Shown: positions 1 through 8,572, counted from the stretch's first letter. The stretch is DNA of 64,000 bases from Micavibrio sp. UBA6929 (GCA_002448815.1 DKAJ01000001.1:62001-126000); one strand, 5' to 3'. Numbers and translations: made by a program. Notes: a model not told the origin generated them from the sequence alone.

Positions 1-1
1 T

Positions 2-856
2 ATTGCAATCCTGTCCGAAGGATTTGCCGATTTAGAACCTGTGGCGCAATCAGCCCTGCGTCAGGGCGGTCATCGTGGTGATTGGCGCGTGGAATGGATT
101 TTTAACGATGCCCCCAATGTCGCAGACCTGCAGGCGCGTCTCGAAATTCAAAAAACACTGCTTGAATATGATCTGACAGATATGGGTGCATGGGACGTGC
201 AGGCCATCGATACGGACACAGATTGGTTGCAGGAATCCTACCGCGCGTTCCCGCCATTTTCTGTAGGGCCATTTTTTATTCACGGATCACATTACGATGG
301 TGAGGTTCCCTCAGGGCAGATGAGCCTGCAAATTGATGCGGCCACTGCTTTTGGCTCGGGCGAGCATGGTACAACCAAAGGGTGCCTTCAGGCGATGCTC
401 GATATGAAGGGCGCTGGGCAGTGCCCATGGAATGTGTTGGATATGGGATGCGGTTCGGGCATTTTGGCGATTGGCGCGTGGAAGCTTTGGAAAACGCCGA
501 TCTTAGCCGTAGATATCGACCCTGAATCAGTGCGCGTCAGCGAACATCATGCCAATCTAAACGGCGTTAACCTTGGCGGGTCATGTTTGACGTGCGAGGC
601 AGGCGATGGGTTTAGTGCGCCGCTGGTGGGTAAAAAGGCGCCCTTTGATTTGATTATTGCCAATATTCTGGCAGGGCCGTTGATCGAGATGGCCGCCGAT
701 CTCGCCGCGGTGAGCGACGATAAGGGCTATGTCATTTTGTCAGGCATGCTGAACGAGCAAGCCGATAAAGTTTTAGCCGCTTATACGCCGCTGGGTTTCA
801 CGCTCAAGCAGCGCTATGACATTGGCGAATGGACAACATTGAAACTGCAAAAATAA
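2..856 (+). CDS. prmA: Ribosomal protein L11 methyltransferase (5' end outside window)
   Basis: PrmA trimethylates ribosomal protein L11 in the cytoplasm using S-adenosylmethionine. The reading frame is open to the left edge of the window, so the natural start lies upstream; an in-frame GTG at position 41 is not needed as a start. The visible 284 residues are nearly the usual family length (about 290). The SAM-binding motif I (LDMGCGSGIL) and the acidic strand-2 end (AVDID) are present, followed by the post-motif NILAGPL, where methyltransferases of this family carry N-x-L. It converges on divL with 23 bp between stops. Confidence 0.93.
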   Translation: MAILSEGFADLEPVAQSALRQGGHRGDWRVEWIFNDAPNVADLQARLEIQKTLLEYDLTDMGAWDVQAIDTDTDWLQESYRAFPPFSVGPFFIHGSHYDGEVPSGQMSLQIDAATAFGSGEHGTTKGCLQAMLDMKGAGQCPWNVLDMGCGSGILAIGAWKLWKTPILAVDIDPESVRVSEHHANLNGVNLGGSCLTCEAGDGFSAPLVGKKAPFDLIIANILAGPLIEMAADLAAVSDDKGYVILSGMLNEQADKVLAAYTPLGFTLKQRYDIGEWTTLKLQK

Positions 857-879
857 TGCGGCACGCTTTGGTCGCCTGA

Positions 880-3291
880 TTATCCGGCTTGCTTTTGCAC
901 TGGAATTTTTAGGCTGGTTTTGGTGGAGGTCATCGGAATGACGATGGAAATGGTTGTGCCTTGGCCTTCTTCGCTTTCCAGATCAACACTGCCACCATGT
1001 GCTTCGGCAATGCGCTGCACCAGTGACAGGCCAATGCCCGCGCCAGACTTGGTTAGGCGTTCATTCTTACCGCTTTGTGCGCGCTCGAACGGTTCGAAAA
1101 TGCGGGCTTTGTCTTCTGCGGCGATGCCTTCGCCTGTATCAGATACGATCAAATGGATGTGCGATTTTTTCTCAATCGCTTGGACGGTAATGCTGCCGCC
1201 TTCATCGGTAAAGGCAATGGCATTACGGATCAAGCTGATAAGAGCTTGCTTGATGCGTTTCTCATCCGCGTTAAGGTGTGCAATATCCTTCGCGCAATCC
1301 AGTTTCATGGCGATATTTTCTTTGCGCGCCCATTCGCTGACCAGATCGTAAACGTTGCTGAGCATCGCATGAACGTCAACGTCTTCGCGCTCAAGCGTCA
1401 GATAGCCTGCCTCAAGCGTTGAAAGATCAAGGATGTTGTTAATTAGCTCGAGCAAGCGTTCAGACGCGCTGCGAATATCGGTGGTGTAATCTTTCTGGCG
1501 TGTGTTCAGCGGTCCGAAATATTCATTACTCAAAATATCAGTAAAGCCCATAATACTGCTGAGCGGTGTACGCAGCTGATACGATACGTTGGCAAGGAAA
1601 TCCAGTTTCAATTGCTCGGCCGTTTCTAGGGCCTGAGCCTTATCGCGCAGCGCATTTTCAACCTTAACCGTGCTGGTCACGTCGCTGTAAGTCATCAAAA
1701 CGCCGCCATCGGGCAGGGGCACAACGCTCAGATCCAAAAGCGCCGCATCATCACCGTTGATAGGCGACGTTGTGATACGCTCATCAGATGGATCACGGCT
1801 AAGTGCTTTGCTGCGGATCAGGCGCTCAATCTGTGGCCAATCATCTTCGCTGAAGAACGATTTTTTCTTCTCGACAATGCGGTTGATATGAGGCTCGCCC
1901 TCAAGGTCTTCGGGCTGCAAGTTCCACATGCGTCCATAAGAAGGATTCCACAGCTTTAATCGCCCGTCACCGCCAAACACGCAAACGGCCTCGGCCAGAT
2001 TGTCGAGCGTTTCGCGTTGCACGGCGATCAATGTATTATAAGATGACTCCAGTGCAAGGCGGCTGGTGACGTCTTCGAAGGTCATCATAATGCCGCCCAT
2101 CGAATGCGGTACAACCAACATGCGCAGCGCCGAACCATCAGGCAGATACAGCATATCATCCTCGGGCTTGAGCAAATTGGTAAACATATCCAGCCAGCTT
2201 TGCTTGAAACTACGGAAATCGGCTTGCTCGGGCAGGCGTCTATTCTCGCGCAGCTTTTCCATGATGTCGCCTAATTTAGGCTGCTTATCCAGCCATCCTG
2301 CCTCTAGGTCCCATAATTGACTGTAGGCTACGTTGTAAAAGGTCAATTTTTGCTGCGCATCGAAAATGGCAATCGCACTGCGCATATGCTCAAGCAATTC
2401 ATTCGTAGAGACCTGAAAACGTGCGAGCTCATTTTCTAATTCTTCTTCGCGGGTAATGTTATAGGCAATGCCCAGTGTCATGCCCAAACCAGTAAGCGGA
2501 ATTTCTGAAAGGCGCAGTAATAAACGCTTTCCGTGGAAAACGCCGTGCATTTTTTGTTCTTGCGCGGTGCCTTCGCGCAGGGCTGTTGCAGCCATTTCTT
2601 TGACGTCACTGACCGCAGTTTTATCCTTGCGCTTGGATGCGCCTGCCGTGATTTGAACTTGCTGCGTAAGGACGTCCTCGATGGATTTACCCAGATATTC
2701 GCAATATGTTTTATTGGCCCAAACTAGATTTTGCTCCCCATCGCGCAGCCATACAGGGCGGGGCAGGGAGTCGAGCGCCAAGCGAATTTGATTAAATTCC
2801 TGCGCGGTTTCTTCTTGTTTGCTGGCAACTTCATTGCGGGCTTTGACTTCTTCGGAAACGTCCTCCACCCATAAAATCGAAAATTGATCAGTTTGCGCCA
2901 AGTTCTCGCCCTTACGACCAGAGAATTTAAAGCTGCGTTTCTCGTCAAGGGATTGCGCGATTAAGGTAAACGGCGTGCCTTGTTCTTGCATGCGGTCCAT
3001 CATCCCTTCAAGCGCGGCGCTATCCCCGGGGGTTAGGGCTGCCTGCACATCGGCAAGGGATTGAATATGGGTGATGCCAAGCGTTTTGGAAAAACCGGGG
3101 GAGTACACACTGTAACCATCTGGTGATATGCCGCAATACTCACCGGGAAACGCATTTAAAAACGCCTCCAGATTGTTTTTCTCTTGCTCGAGCATATCAA
3201 TGCGGCGAAAGGCCCCAAAGAAACGCGAGAATATATTTTCGTTACGCTTGTCCACGGAAGGTATAGTAACGGCGAACGGAAAAACATCCAA
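880..3291 (-). CDS. divL: DivL-type multi-PAS histidine-kinase homologue with Tyr in place of the phospho-acceptor His
   Basis: A protein of about 803 residues: an N-terminal coiled stretch, several PAS-like repeats (roughly residues 40-540), a dimerisation helix and a HATPase domain. The H-box reads NVSYQLRTPL, so the usual phospho-acceptor His is Tyr571 (codon TAT on the minus strand at 1579-1581). This exact swap defines DivL, the essential alphaproteobacterial regulator that binds DivK and controls CckA and thus CtrA. The N box (LIRNAIAF), G1 (DTGEGI) and G2 (GAGIGLSL) are intact. No membrane segment is visible. The frame opens with TTG at 3291; an in-frame ATG at 3195 (residue 33) is an alternative. 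It sits 20 bp downstream of purU and is probably co-transcribed with it. Confidence 0.88.
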   Translation of the reverse strand: MDVFPFAVTIPSVDKRNENIFSRFFGAFRRIDMLEQEKNNLEAFLNAFPGEYCGISPDGYSVYSPGFSKTLGITHIQSLADVQAALTPGDSAALEGMMDRMQEQGTPFTLIAQSLDEKRSFKFSGRKGENLAQTDQFSILWVEDVSEEVKARNEVASKQEETAQEFNQIRLALDSLPRPVWLRDGEQNLVWANKTYCEYLGKSIEDVLTQQVQITAGASKRKDKTAVSDVKEMAATALREGTAQEQKMHGVFHGKRLLLRLSEIPLTGLGMTLGIAYNITREEELENELARFQVSTNELLEHMRSAIAIFDAQQKLTFYNVAYSQLWDLEAGWLDKQPKLGDIMEKLRENRRLPEQADFRSFKQSWLDMFTNLLKPEDDMLYLPDGSALRMLVVPHSMGGIMMTFEDVTSRLALESSYNTLIAVQRETLDNLAEAVCVFGGDGRLKLWNPSYGRMWNLQPEDLEGEPHINRIVEKKKSFFSEDDWPQIERLIRSKALSRDPSDERITTSPINGDDAALLDLSVVPLPDGGVLMTYSDVTSTVKVENALRDKAQALETAEQLKLDFLANVSYQLRTPLSSIMGFTDILSNEYFGPLNTRQKDYTTDIRSASERLLELINNILDLSTLEAGYLTLEREDVDVHAMLSNVYDLVSEWARKENIAMKLDCAKDIAHLNADEKRIKQALISLIRNAIAFTDEGGSITVQAIEKKSHIHLIVSDTGEGIAAEDKARIFEPFERAQSGKNERLTKSGAGIGLSLVQRIAEAHGGSVDLESEEGQGTTISIVIPMTSTKTSLKIPVQKQAG

Positions 3292-3311
3292 TCGAAAATT
3301 GAAAATAAAAC

Positions 3312-4151
3312 CTACAGAATAACGGTGCGTCCGTTGTGAAGGAAAATGCGGCGCTCGCTGTACAGTTTGACTGCGCGCGCTAATGTGCGTGCCTCGTTAT
3401 CGCGGCCTGCGGCTTGCAATTTCTTCGGGTCATAACTGTGGTCGATCGGCATAATATCTTGGCTGATGATGGGGCCTTCGTCTAAATCTGCCGTGGCAAA
3501 ATGCGCTGTGGCACCAATGATTTTAACGCCGCGCTCATAGGCCTGATGATAAGGTTTTGCGCCCTTAAACCCAGGCAAGAACGAGTGATGGATGTTAATA
3601 ACGCGCCCCTGATAATCTTTGCAGAACCCATCGGTTAAAATTTGCATATACCGCGCCATAACAATCAACTCCGCGCCGGTTTCATCGATCAGTGTGCGAA
3701 TTTGGTTTTCTTGCTGTGCCTTTGTATCTGGCGTAATGGGCAAGTGATGGAACGGCAGGCCGCGGCTTTCGACAAATTCACGCGCCGTGTCATGGTTCGA
3801 GGCAATCGCCGTGATATCAATGTTCAGCGCCTTCGTGCGCCAGCGATACATCAAGTCGTTTAAACAGTGATCTTCTTTCGACAGCAAAATCAGCGTCTTA
3901 ACTGGCTGGTTCAGTGGAGTGATGCTCCACTGCATGCCAAGCGCCTCTGCGATCGGCGTAAAGCGCTCTTGAAAGTGCGTGGCGGCATGATCATTTGGCG
4001 CAGAAAAGACGCAGCGCCAGAAAAACTGCCCTGATAAATGGTCGTGAAACTGATTGGATTCCTCGATATTGCAACCCGTGTCCGCCAAAGCGCTAGCAAC
4101 GCGTGCAACGATGCTTGGCTGATCATCACAAAAAAGACGTAAAATAAACAT
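3312..4151 (-). CDS. purU: Formyltetrahydrofolate deformylase
   Basis: PurU hydrolyses 10-formyl-tetrahydrofolate to formate and tetrahydrofolate, balancing the one-carbon pool. Residues 1-80 form the N-terminal ACT domain (begins LRLFCDDQPSIVARVASAL). The rest is the formyltransferase fold, with the catalytic Asn-His in INIHHSFLPGFKGA and the His and Asp in GATAHFATADLDEGPI. Length (279) is normal. It lies 92 bp downstream of an HD-domain gene and 20 bp upstream of divL in the same direction. The nearby ahcY and the folate genes folA/folB make this a one-carbon-flavoured neighbourhood. Confidence 0.95.
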   Translation of the reverse strand: MFILRLFCDDQPSIVARVASALADTGCNIEESNQFHDHLSGQFFWRCVFSAPNDHAATHFQERFTPIAEALGMQWSITPLNQPVKTLILLSKEDHCLNDLMYRWRTKALNIDITAIASNHDTAREFVESRGLPFHHLPITPDTKAQQENQIRTLIDETGAELIVMARYMQILTDGFCKDYQGRVINIHHSFLPGFKGAKPYHQAYERGVKIIGATAHFATADLDEGPIISQDIMPIDHSYDPKKLQAAGRDNEARTLARAVKLYSERRIFLHNGRTVIL

Positions 4152-4243
4152 GACGCATTTTTACCTGAAAAAGGCGTGCGCGCAAAGGTTAAATTTAAAG
4201 TGAAGGCGCTATCTTATTTAGGCATATGATATGCGCAGCGCCA

Positions 4244-5338
4244 TTAAGGCCCGCTTGGCTTGTTCATAGCGTGCTGAAAGAAGATATGATCGTCATATGC
4301 GCCGGTTTCTTTCATGAACTCATCAATCGGCGTTCCAGGCATTGTCATAGGGATATTCTGATATGTCTGCTTGTGCAGGCGGCCAGAGAGATAATAATAC
4401 GCGATATTATTAGTATTCATATGATCGGCGTAGGTGCCAAAGTCATTTTGAATGAAGTGCATGTCGTGCAAATTATTTTGCGCCTCTTTTACGTCTTTTA
4501 ATGCTTGTTTGATTTCGCGTGTCGTTTTGCGCCCAATTGCTACAATCTCAGGCAATGTATAAGGCATTTTTACAGGGGGATTGTTTCGCGCAAATTCATC
4601 TTTAAGGAATGTTTCGTATAGTGTAGGGCGGGTTACAGGTAGGCGCGCTGCTACGGACGAAAATTGGTCTAACAGAGTGTTGGTTCTGTCTGGGTGGTCT
4701 GAATATTGATGCACGGCAAACATAAAGTCGTGGACAGGTGTGTTTGCATCAATGTGCCTTAGCGGCGTAGGGCCGTGGCGCATTGTTTGAAGGACGGCGC
4801 CTAGATAATGGAAGCTAACGTTGTACTTATCAAATCGATCGATTTCACGCTGTGGCATCAGGTGTGCGTATCGCTCATTTTGAGAGTTATGGCTTAGGTC
4901 GAGCATTTTGACGATGATAATGTCGCTGTCGCCACTTTTGGCAATGCGCTGAATATAGTCGAAATATTTTTCACCAGGTTTGTGTGTGAGAGTAACAACG
5001 GCATCGACGATATCTTGATCGATGCCGAGATTTAAGAGGTCTTGAGCTTCCCATTTGTGTTCAGGATCGTTTTTGAGACTGTCCTCCAAAACATCATGTA
5101 GCAGCGCGATAATACGCTGGCGCGCGGTTAGAAATTTGTGTTGTGACAAGGTAACCGCATGCGTGTGCATAGGCAGCCGAGAGCGCAAAAATTTATTGTG
5201 ACACGCAGAACGCAAAATCTTGTTCGCGAGCATAGCTTGATAACTGGTGCGCGCGTGTTCGCTCGCATCGCTGGCGGGGCGGTTTTGGTTTGCCCAACCT
5301 ATAATTGAAGTTTTTCTGTGGTCAGCGGTAATGTCCAT
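4244..5338 (-). CDS. HD-domain protein resembling the hydrolase domain of RelA/SpoT
   Basis: A 364-residue soluble protein. Residues about 55-165 look like the HD fold of SpoT-type (p)ppGpp hydrolases: HTH near 58-60, the metal-binding pair His81-Asp82 in LLHDVLED, and VKMLDLSHN (about 144-151), the counterpart of the VKLADRLHN segment. No synthetase, TGS or ACT domain follows; residues 170-364 match nothing I recognise. In the family, stand-alone HD proteins of this type hydrolyse (p)ppGpp or related nucleotides, but the substrate here is unknown. It lies between ahcY and purU on the same strand, 77 bp after ahcY, and may be an operon member. Confidence 0.7.
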   Translation of the reverse strand: MDITADHRKTSIIGWANQNRPASDASEHARTSYQAMLANKILRSACHNKFLRSRLPMHTHAVTLSQHKFLTARQRIIALLHDVLEDSLKNDPEHKWEAQDLLNLGIDQDIVDAVVTLTHKPGEKYFDYIQRIAKSGDSDIIIVKMLDLSHNSQNERYAHLMPQREIDRFDKYNVSFHYLGAVLQTMRHGPTPLRHIDANTPVHDFMFAVHQYSDHPDRTNTLLDQFSSVAARLPVTRPTLYETFLKDEFARNNPPVKMPYTLPEIVAIGRKTTREIKQALKDVKEAQNNLHDMHFIQNDFGTYADHMNTNNIAYYYLSGRLHKQTYQNIPMTMPGTPIDEFMKETGAYDDHIFFQHAMNKPSGP

Positions 5339-5415
5339 AGGCCGAGTTATTAGCCTATGAATTTACAGAAGTAAACAAAATATGGAAAAAAGAAAGAAAA
5401 TTACCGAATAAAAAG

Positions 5416-6726
5416 TTAGTATCTGTAATCGTCTGTCTTAAATGGCCCTTCAACGGTCACGCCAATATACTCGGCTTGCTCTTGGCTGAGCGTTGTTAAT
5501 TGCGCGCCAACTTTCTCTAAGTGAAGCGCAGCAACCTTTTCATCCAAATGCTTAGGCAAGACGTAAACATCGTTGTCGTATTTGTCGCTGTTTTCCCACA
5601 GTTCAATTTGTGCAAGGGTTTGGTTAGTGAATGATGCGCTCATCACGAAAGATGGGTGGCCTGTTGCGCAGCCCAAATTCACAAGGCGTCCTTCTGCAAG
5701 AAGAATGATTCGCTTGCCTGATGGGAACTCAATTTCATCAACCTGAGGTTTAATATTGCTCCATTTCATGTTGCGCAATGGTTCAACTTGGATCTCGTTA
5801 TCAAAGTGACCAATGTTACATACGATGGTGCGATCTTTCATCTCGCGCATGTGGTCAACGGTAATGATGTCTTTGTTGCCAGTTGTTGTCACAAAGATAT
5901 CTGCGCGCGGCGCTGCATTTTCCATTGTTACCACTTCAAAGCCTTCCATCGCGGCCTGAAGTGCGCAGATAGGGTCAACTTCTGAAACCATAACGCGGCA
6001 ACCTGCTTGGCGCAGTGATTCTGCAGAACCTTTGCCCACATCACCAAAACCGCAAACCATTGCAACCTTACCGGCCATCATGACATCCGTTGCACGGCGA
6101 ATGGCATCAACAAGCGATTCGCGGCAACCATATTTATTATCAAACTTTGATTTCGTTACACTGTCATTGACGTTGATGGCAGGTACGCGCAGCGTTCCTT
6201 TTTTGGCCATGTCGTGCAAACGGTGAACGCCTGTTGTTGTTTCTTCTGAAAGGCCTTTGATGTCATCTAAGAGCTCTGGGAAGTTTTCATGGATACGTAC
6301 CGTCAAATCACCGCCATCATCCAAAATCAAATTAGGCGTCCAGCCATCTGGGCCAGTAATGGTTTGGTCAATAGCCCACCAAAACTCTTCCTCGTTCATG
6401 CCTTTCCATGCAAAAACAGGTGTGCCGCGCGCTGCAACCGCCGCCGCCGCGTGATCCTGCGTTGAGAAAATGTTACAGCTGCTCCAGCGGACAGTCGCGC
6501 CCAAAGCCTGAAGTGTTTCGATCAAAACAGCTGTTTGAATTGTCATGTGCAAACACCCAACAATGCGTGCATCTTTCAAAGGCTGTGAGGCGCCAAATTC
6601 CTCGCGCAGTGCCATTAGTCCAGGCATTTCAGCCTCGGCAATATCAATTTCCTTGCGTCCCCAATCGGCCAATGAAATGTCTTTTACTTTATAGTCATTT
6701 TGCGCTGTTTGTGGCTGAGCTGTCAT
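5416..6726 (-). CDS. ahcY: Adenosylhomocysteinase
   Basis: This enzyme hydrolyses S-adenosylhomocysteine to adenosine and homocysteine, removing the product inhibitor of SAM methyltransferases. The 436 residues cover the whole family length. Visible landmarks are DISLADWGRKEI at the N terminus, the metabolite-binding GCLHMTIQTAVLIETL, the NAD-binding Rossmann motif GFGDVGKGSA, and the C-terminal tail ending DDYRY, which reaches into the neighbouring subunit in this family. The 72 bp between it and the divergent small gene at 6799 must hold its promoter. No SAM or SAH riboswitch fold was seen there. It heads the leftward ahcY-HD-purU-divL run. Confidence 0.97.
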   Translation of the reverse strand: MTAQPQTAQNDYKVKDISLADWGRKEIDIAEAEMPGLMALREEFGASQPLKDARIVGCLHMTIQTAVLIETLQALGATVRWSSCNIFSTQDHAAAAVAARGTPVFAWKGMNEEEFWWAIDQTITGPDGWTPNLILDDGGDLTVRIHENFPELLDDIKGLSEETTTGVHRLHDMAKKGTLRVPAINVNDSVTKSKFDNKYGCRESLVDAIRRATDVMMAGKVAMVCGFGDVGKGSAESLRQAGCRVMVSEVDPICALQAAMEGFEVVTMENAAPRADIFVTTTGNKDIITVDHMREMKDRTIVCNIGHFDNEIQVEPLRNMKWSNIKPQVDEIEFPSGKRIILLAEGRLVNLGCATGHPSFVMSASFTNQTLAQIELWENSDKYDNDVYVLPKHLDEKVAALHLEKVGAQLTTLSQEQAEYIGVTVEGPFKTDDYRY

Positions 6727-6798
6727 GATGGAAAATCCTTATTGCTTTTTTCAAATCCCGTAACCGTTTGTTAACCTTTTTTGTGTTTAATAACAAGC

Positions 6799-7179
6799 AT
6801 GAGTATTGCATTTAACCAAAATAGTGAGAAACCACGCTTCATCTTTAAGCCCAATCCATTGGATGCACTGGCCTTTCAGGTCTTTGAATGCACACGTGGT
6901 CGGGCAGAGTATGAACCCGTTGGTGATTATATCGTCGTTGACGACGCAGAGCCCAGAGAGCTTAGCGAAAAGAAGGTCGCTAATCTCGTCGGATTAATGA
7001 ACGGACGTGGCAACACGGTTGATCTAAGCGCAGAAACAGATGTACGCACATTGTTTCAGCTTAAACCCAAACGTGTCAGCACAAATGAAACACAAATTAT
7101 TTTCCGCACCTACGATGGTAACGGAGTATCAAAGGAAAACGCGGTCTTTAAGATCAAAGGGGGAATTTTTAATGGCTAA
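6799..7179 (+). CDS. Hypothetical protein, 126 residues
   Basis: I do not recognise this family. The ATG at 6799 is preferred over an in-frame TTG at 6781. The protein is soluble and mixed charged, with no signal peptide, membrane segment or cysteine cluster. The N-terminal half has alternating hydrophobic stretches (YIVVDDAEP), the middle a basic-acidic helix (ELSEKKVANLVGLMNG). Its 3' end overlaps the next small gene by 8 bp, so the two are probably translated together. No strong ribosome-binding site is seen in front of the start. Confidence 0.6.
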   Translation: MSIAFNQNSEKPRFIFKPNPLDALAFQVFECTRGRAEYEPVGDYIVVDDAEPRELSEKKVANLVGLMNGRGNTVDLSAETDVRTLFQLKPKRVSTNETQIIFRTYDGNGVSKENAVFKIKGGIFNG

Positions 7180-7342
7180 TCTATCGCAAAAAGGTGCTCT
7201 TATTAGTAATTTCGCAGATGTATGTAATCAGAAGTTTCTGGATATAGGAAATGTCTTGGGGCAGCAGTGCGCAGCCTTTAGTCGAGATCCTAGCATCAGC
7301 CATGACAAAACGTTTGAGCAAGGCATTGGCGGGCCAGCATAA
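7172..7342 (+). CDS. Hypothetical 56-residue protein, translationally coupled
   Basis: A small open frame starting with ATG at 7172, inside the last codons of the preceding gene (8-bp overlap), with a purine-rich AAAGGGGG at 7156-7163 that can serve as ribosome-binding site. The product begins MANLSQKGALISNF, has one cysteine near the middle of each half and no membrane segment. It is followed after 30 bp by a convincing intrinsic terminator, which supports a real two-gene transcript. Function unknown. Confidence 0.5.
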   Translation: MANLSQKGALISNFADVCNQKFLDIGNVLGQQCAAFSRDPSISHDKTFEQGIGGPA

Positions 7343-7371
7343 TATAAGCTTTCAATAGTAGGGTGTAGGAA

Positions 7372-7404
7372 AAGCCTGCGAGCATGTCTCGTGGGCTTTT
7401 TTCT
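7372..7404 (+). terminator. Intrinsic terminator of the 6799-7342 gene pair
   Basis: An 11-bp stem (7372-7382 with 7388-7398, two G-U pairs) with a 5-nt loop is followed directly by a T run at 7399-7402. Confidence 0.8.
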
Positions 7405-7588
7405 TATGAAGAACATAAAAAATATATAAAAATTTAAATAAAATGTATTTTTTCTTGCAAGAAGAGTGTTTTTATGTAAATATAAAATTATAGTGACAAC
7501 ATCAAAGACACAAGAATTCGTCCCTTACGCATATAGAATTTTTTTGAGTCTAGAGGTTTTTTCGTTCATCCGATCTGGTACCGACTAC
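7405..7588 (+). other. AT-rich spacer that may encode a small RNA
   Basis: This stretch lies between two rightward terminators (7372-7404 and 7589-7622) and carries no convincing protein. A possible promoter is TTGCAA at 7455-7460 with TAAATA at 7477-7482 (16-bp spacer). A transcript from about 7490 to 7622 would end at the second terminator, in a position that otherwise has no rightward gene to terminate. This is inference from the unpaired terminator only; no known RNA family was recognised. Confidence 0.25.
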
Positions 7589-7622
7589 GCCGCCCTGTTA
7601 ATTCAGGGTGGCATATTTTTTT
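7589..7622 (+). terminator. Rightward intrinsic terminator overlapping the folB stop
   Basis: Stem 7589-7597 with 7604-7612 (9 bp, one G-U) and a 6-nt loop, then a T run at 7616-7622 on the plus strand. The folB stop codon (minus strand) falls in the loop. No T run follows on the minus strand, so the signal serves rightward transcription. Confidence 0.6.
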
Positions 7623-7996
7623 GTCCATTGCGTACGTGTGCAGGTCAGATCAATGCCAGCTTGTACCGCTTTCTCAAAAATATCGGCTTTACCAATGCGG
7701 ATGCGCATGCGCGTAACATCCTTCATTGCAAATCCTGCGCGGAATAAATCAACGGCCAGTTCTTCTAGTAATTCGGTGTGCGCGCGTGCTTCCCACGCGG
7801 CAATTGTGTCGTGCAGACGGGCGTAATCAATAAATGAACCGCCAAGCGCAAGGTCCAGATAATCCTCATCGCCATAGGCATAGGCGCTGACGATCAGGGA
7901 TTGCGGTGATTCTTTTTCGAAGGGCAGTAACCCGATACGCACGCTGACGCGCATATCCTCGACAAAGACACAGTTTGAACTTTCTTTTTCAGACAT
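7598..7996 (-). CDS. folB: Dihydroneopterin aldolase family protein
   Basis: FolB converts 7,8-dihydroneopterin to 6-hydroxymethyl-dihydropterin in folate synthesis. The 132-residue protein has the family start (VFVEDMRVSVRIGLLPFEK, where the usual form is ...GCHPWEREV), the DYARLHDTI helix and the C-terminal strand MRIRIGKADIF followed by a region rich in basic residues. The sequence is somewhat divergent, so a related epimerase or dihydroneopterin-triphosphate activity is not excluded. It is divergent from folA with only 19 bp between the start codons, a link that supports a folate role. Confidence 0.82.
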   Translation of the reverse strand: MSEKESSNCVFVEDMRVSVRIGLLPFEKESPQSLIVSAYAYGDEDYLDLALGGSFIDYARLHDTIAAWEARAHTELLEELAVDLFRAGFAMKDVTRMRIRIGKADIFEKAVQAGIDLTCTRTQWTKKYATLN

Positions 7997-8015
7997 AGTT
8001 TCTTATAACCGTTTT

Positions 8016-8543
8016 ATGAGAAGAATCAAACTATGCTCAATCGCCGCCATGGCAGAAAATCGGGTTATCGGCCGTGATAACAAGCTCATCTGGCATTTGC
8101 CCGAGGATTTAAAGCATTTTAAACGGACAACAATGGGATGCCCTTTGATTATGGGGCGTAAAAGTTTTGAAAGTCTTCCTGGCATTTTGCCGGGCAGGCC
8201 GCATGTTGTCGTGTCGCGATCCGAGCCCACGCCCGCAATGATAGGGCATAATGACGTGTATTGCGTTGATAGCATTGAAAAGGCCATCAATCGTGCCTGC
8301 ATATTGGCGCATAATGCGGGTAAAGATAGGGTCTTTGTTGCAGGCGGCGGAGAGCTTTATAAGCAAACATTAGACTTGGTCGAGCGTATGTATCTCACCG
8401 TTGTGCATAATGACTATGAGGGAGATGCCTATTTCCCGAAGTTAGACTGGGAAGAGTGGAAAATTCGCGGCACAGAAGAATTTGACGCCGAAGAAAATAA
8501 AAACCGCCCCGCCTTCACTGTGATGGAGCTTGTGCGCCGTTAG
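8016..8543 (+). CDS. folA: Dihydrofolate reductase
   Basis: Reduces dihydrofolate to tetrahydrofolate with NADPH. The 175 residues include the N-terminal strand CSIAAMAENRVIGRDNKLIW, the loop WHLPEDLKHF with the catalytic acidic residue, the NADPH-binding MGRKSFESLPG and VVSR segments, and the GGGELY motif around residue 110. Length fits chromosomal DHFR. Thymidylate synthase, often next to folA, is absent; instead the gene faces folB. It converges on mrp with 29 bp between stops. Confidence 0.96.
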   Translation: MRRIKLCSIAAMAENRVIGRDNKLIWHLPEDLKHFKRTTMGCPLIMGRKSFESLPGILPGRPHVVVSRSEPTPAMIGHNDVYCVDSIEKAINRACILAHNAGKDRVFVAGGGELYKQTLDLVERMYLTVVHNDYEGDAYFPKLDWEEWKIRGTEEFDAEENKNRPAFTVMELVRR

Positions 8544-8572
8544 TGCTGCGCCGCGCGTATGCCCAGTATCAT

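Noticed and set aside
920..1351. Open frame of 143 codons on the plus strand inside divL
   Set aside because: It lies antisense within a kinase domain with intact motifs; composition and lack of a ribosome-binding site mark it as a shadow.
4205..4242. GGCGCT...AGCGCC inverted repeat after the HD gene
   Set aside because: The arms are only 6 bp with a large interior and no T run on the minus strand, so it is not called as a terminator.
6727..6798. Possible SAM/SAH riboswitch before ahcY
   Set aside because: The 72-bp gap is short and shows no paired structure with the conserved bases of known SAH or SAM aptamers.
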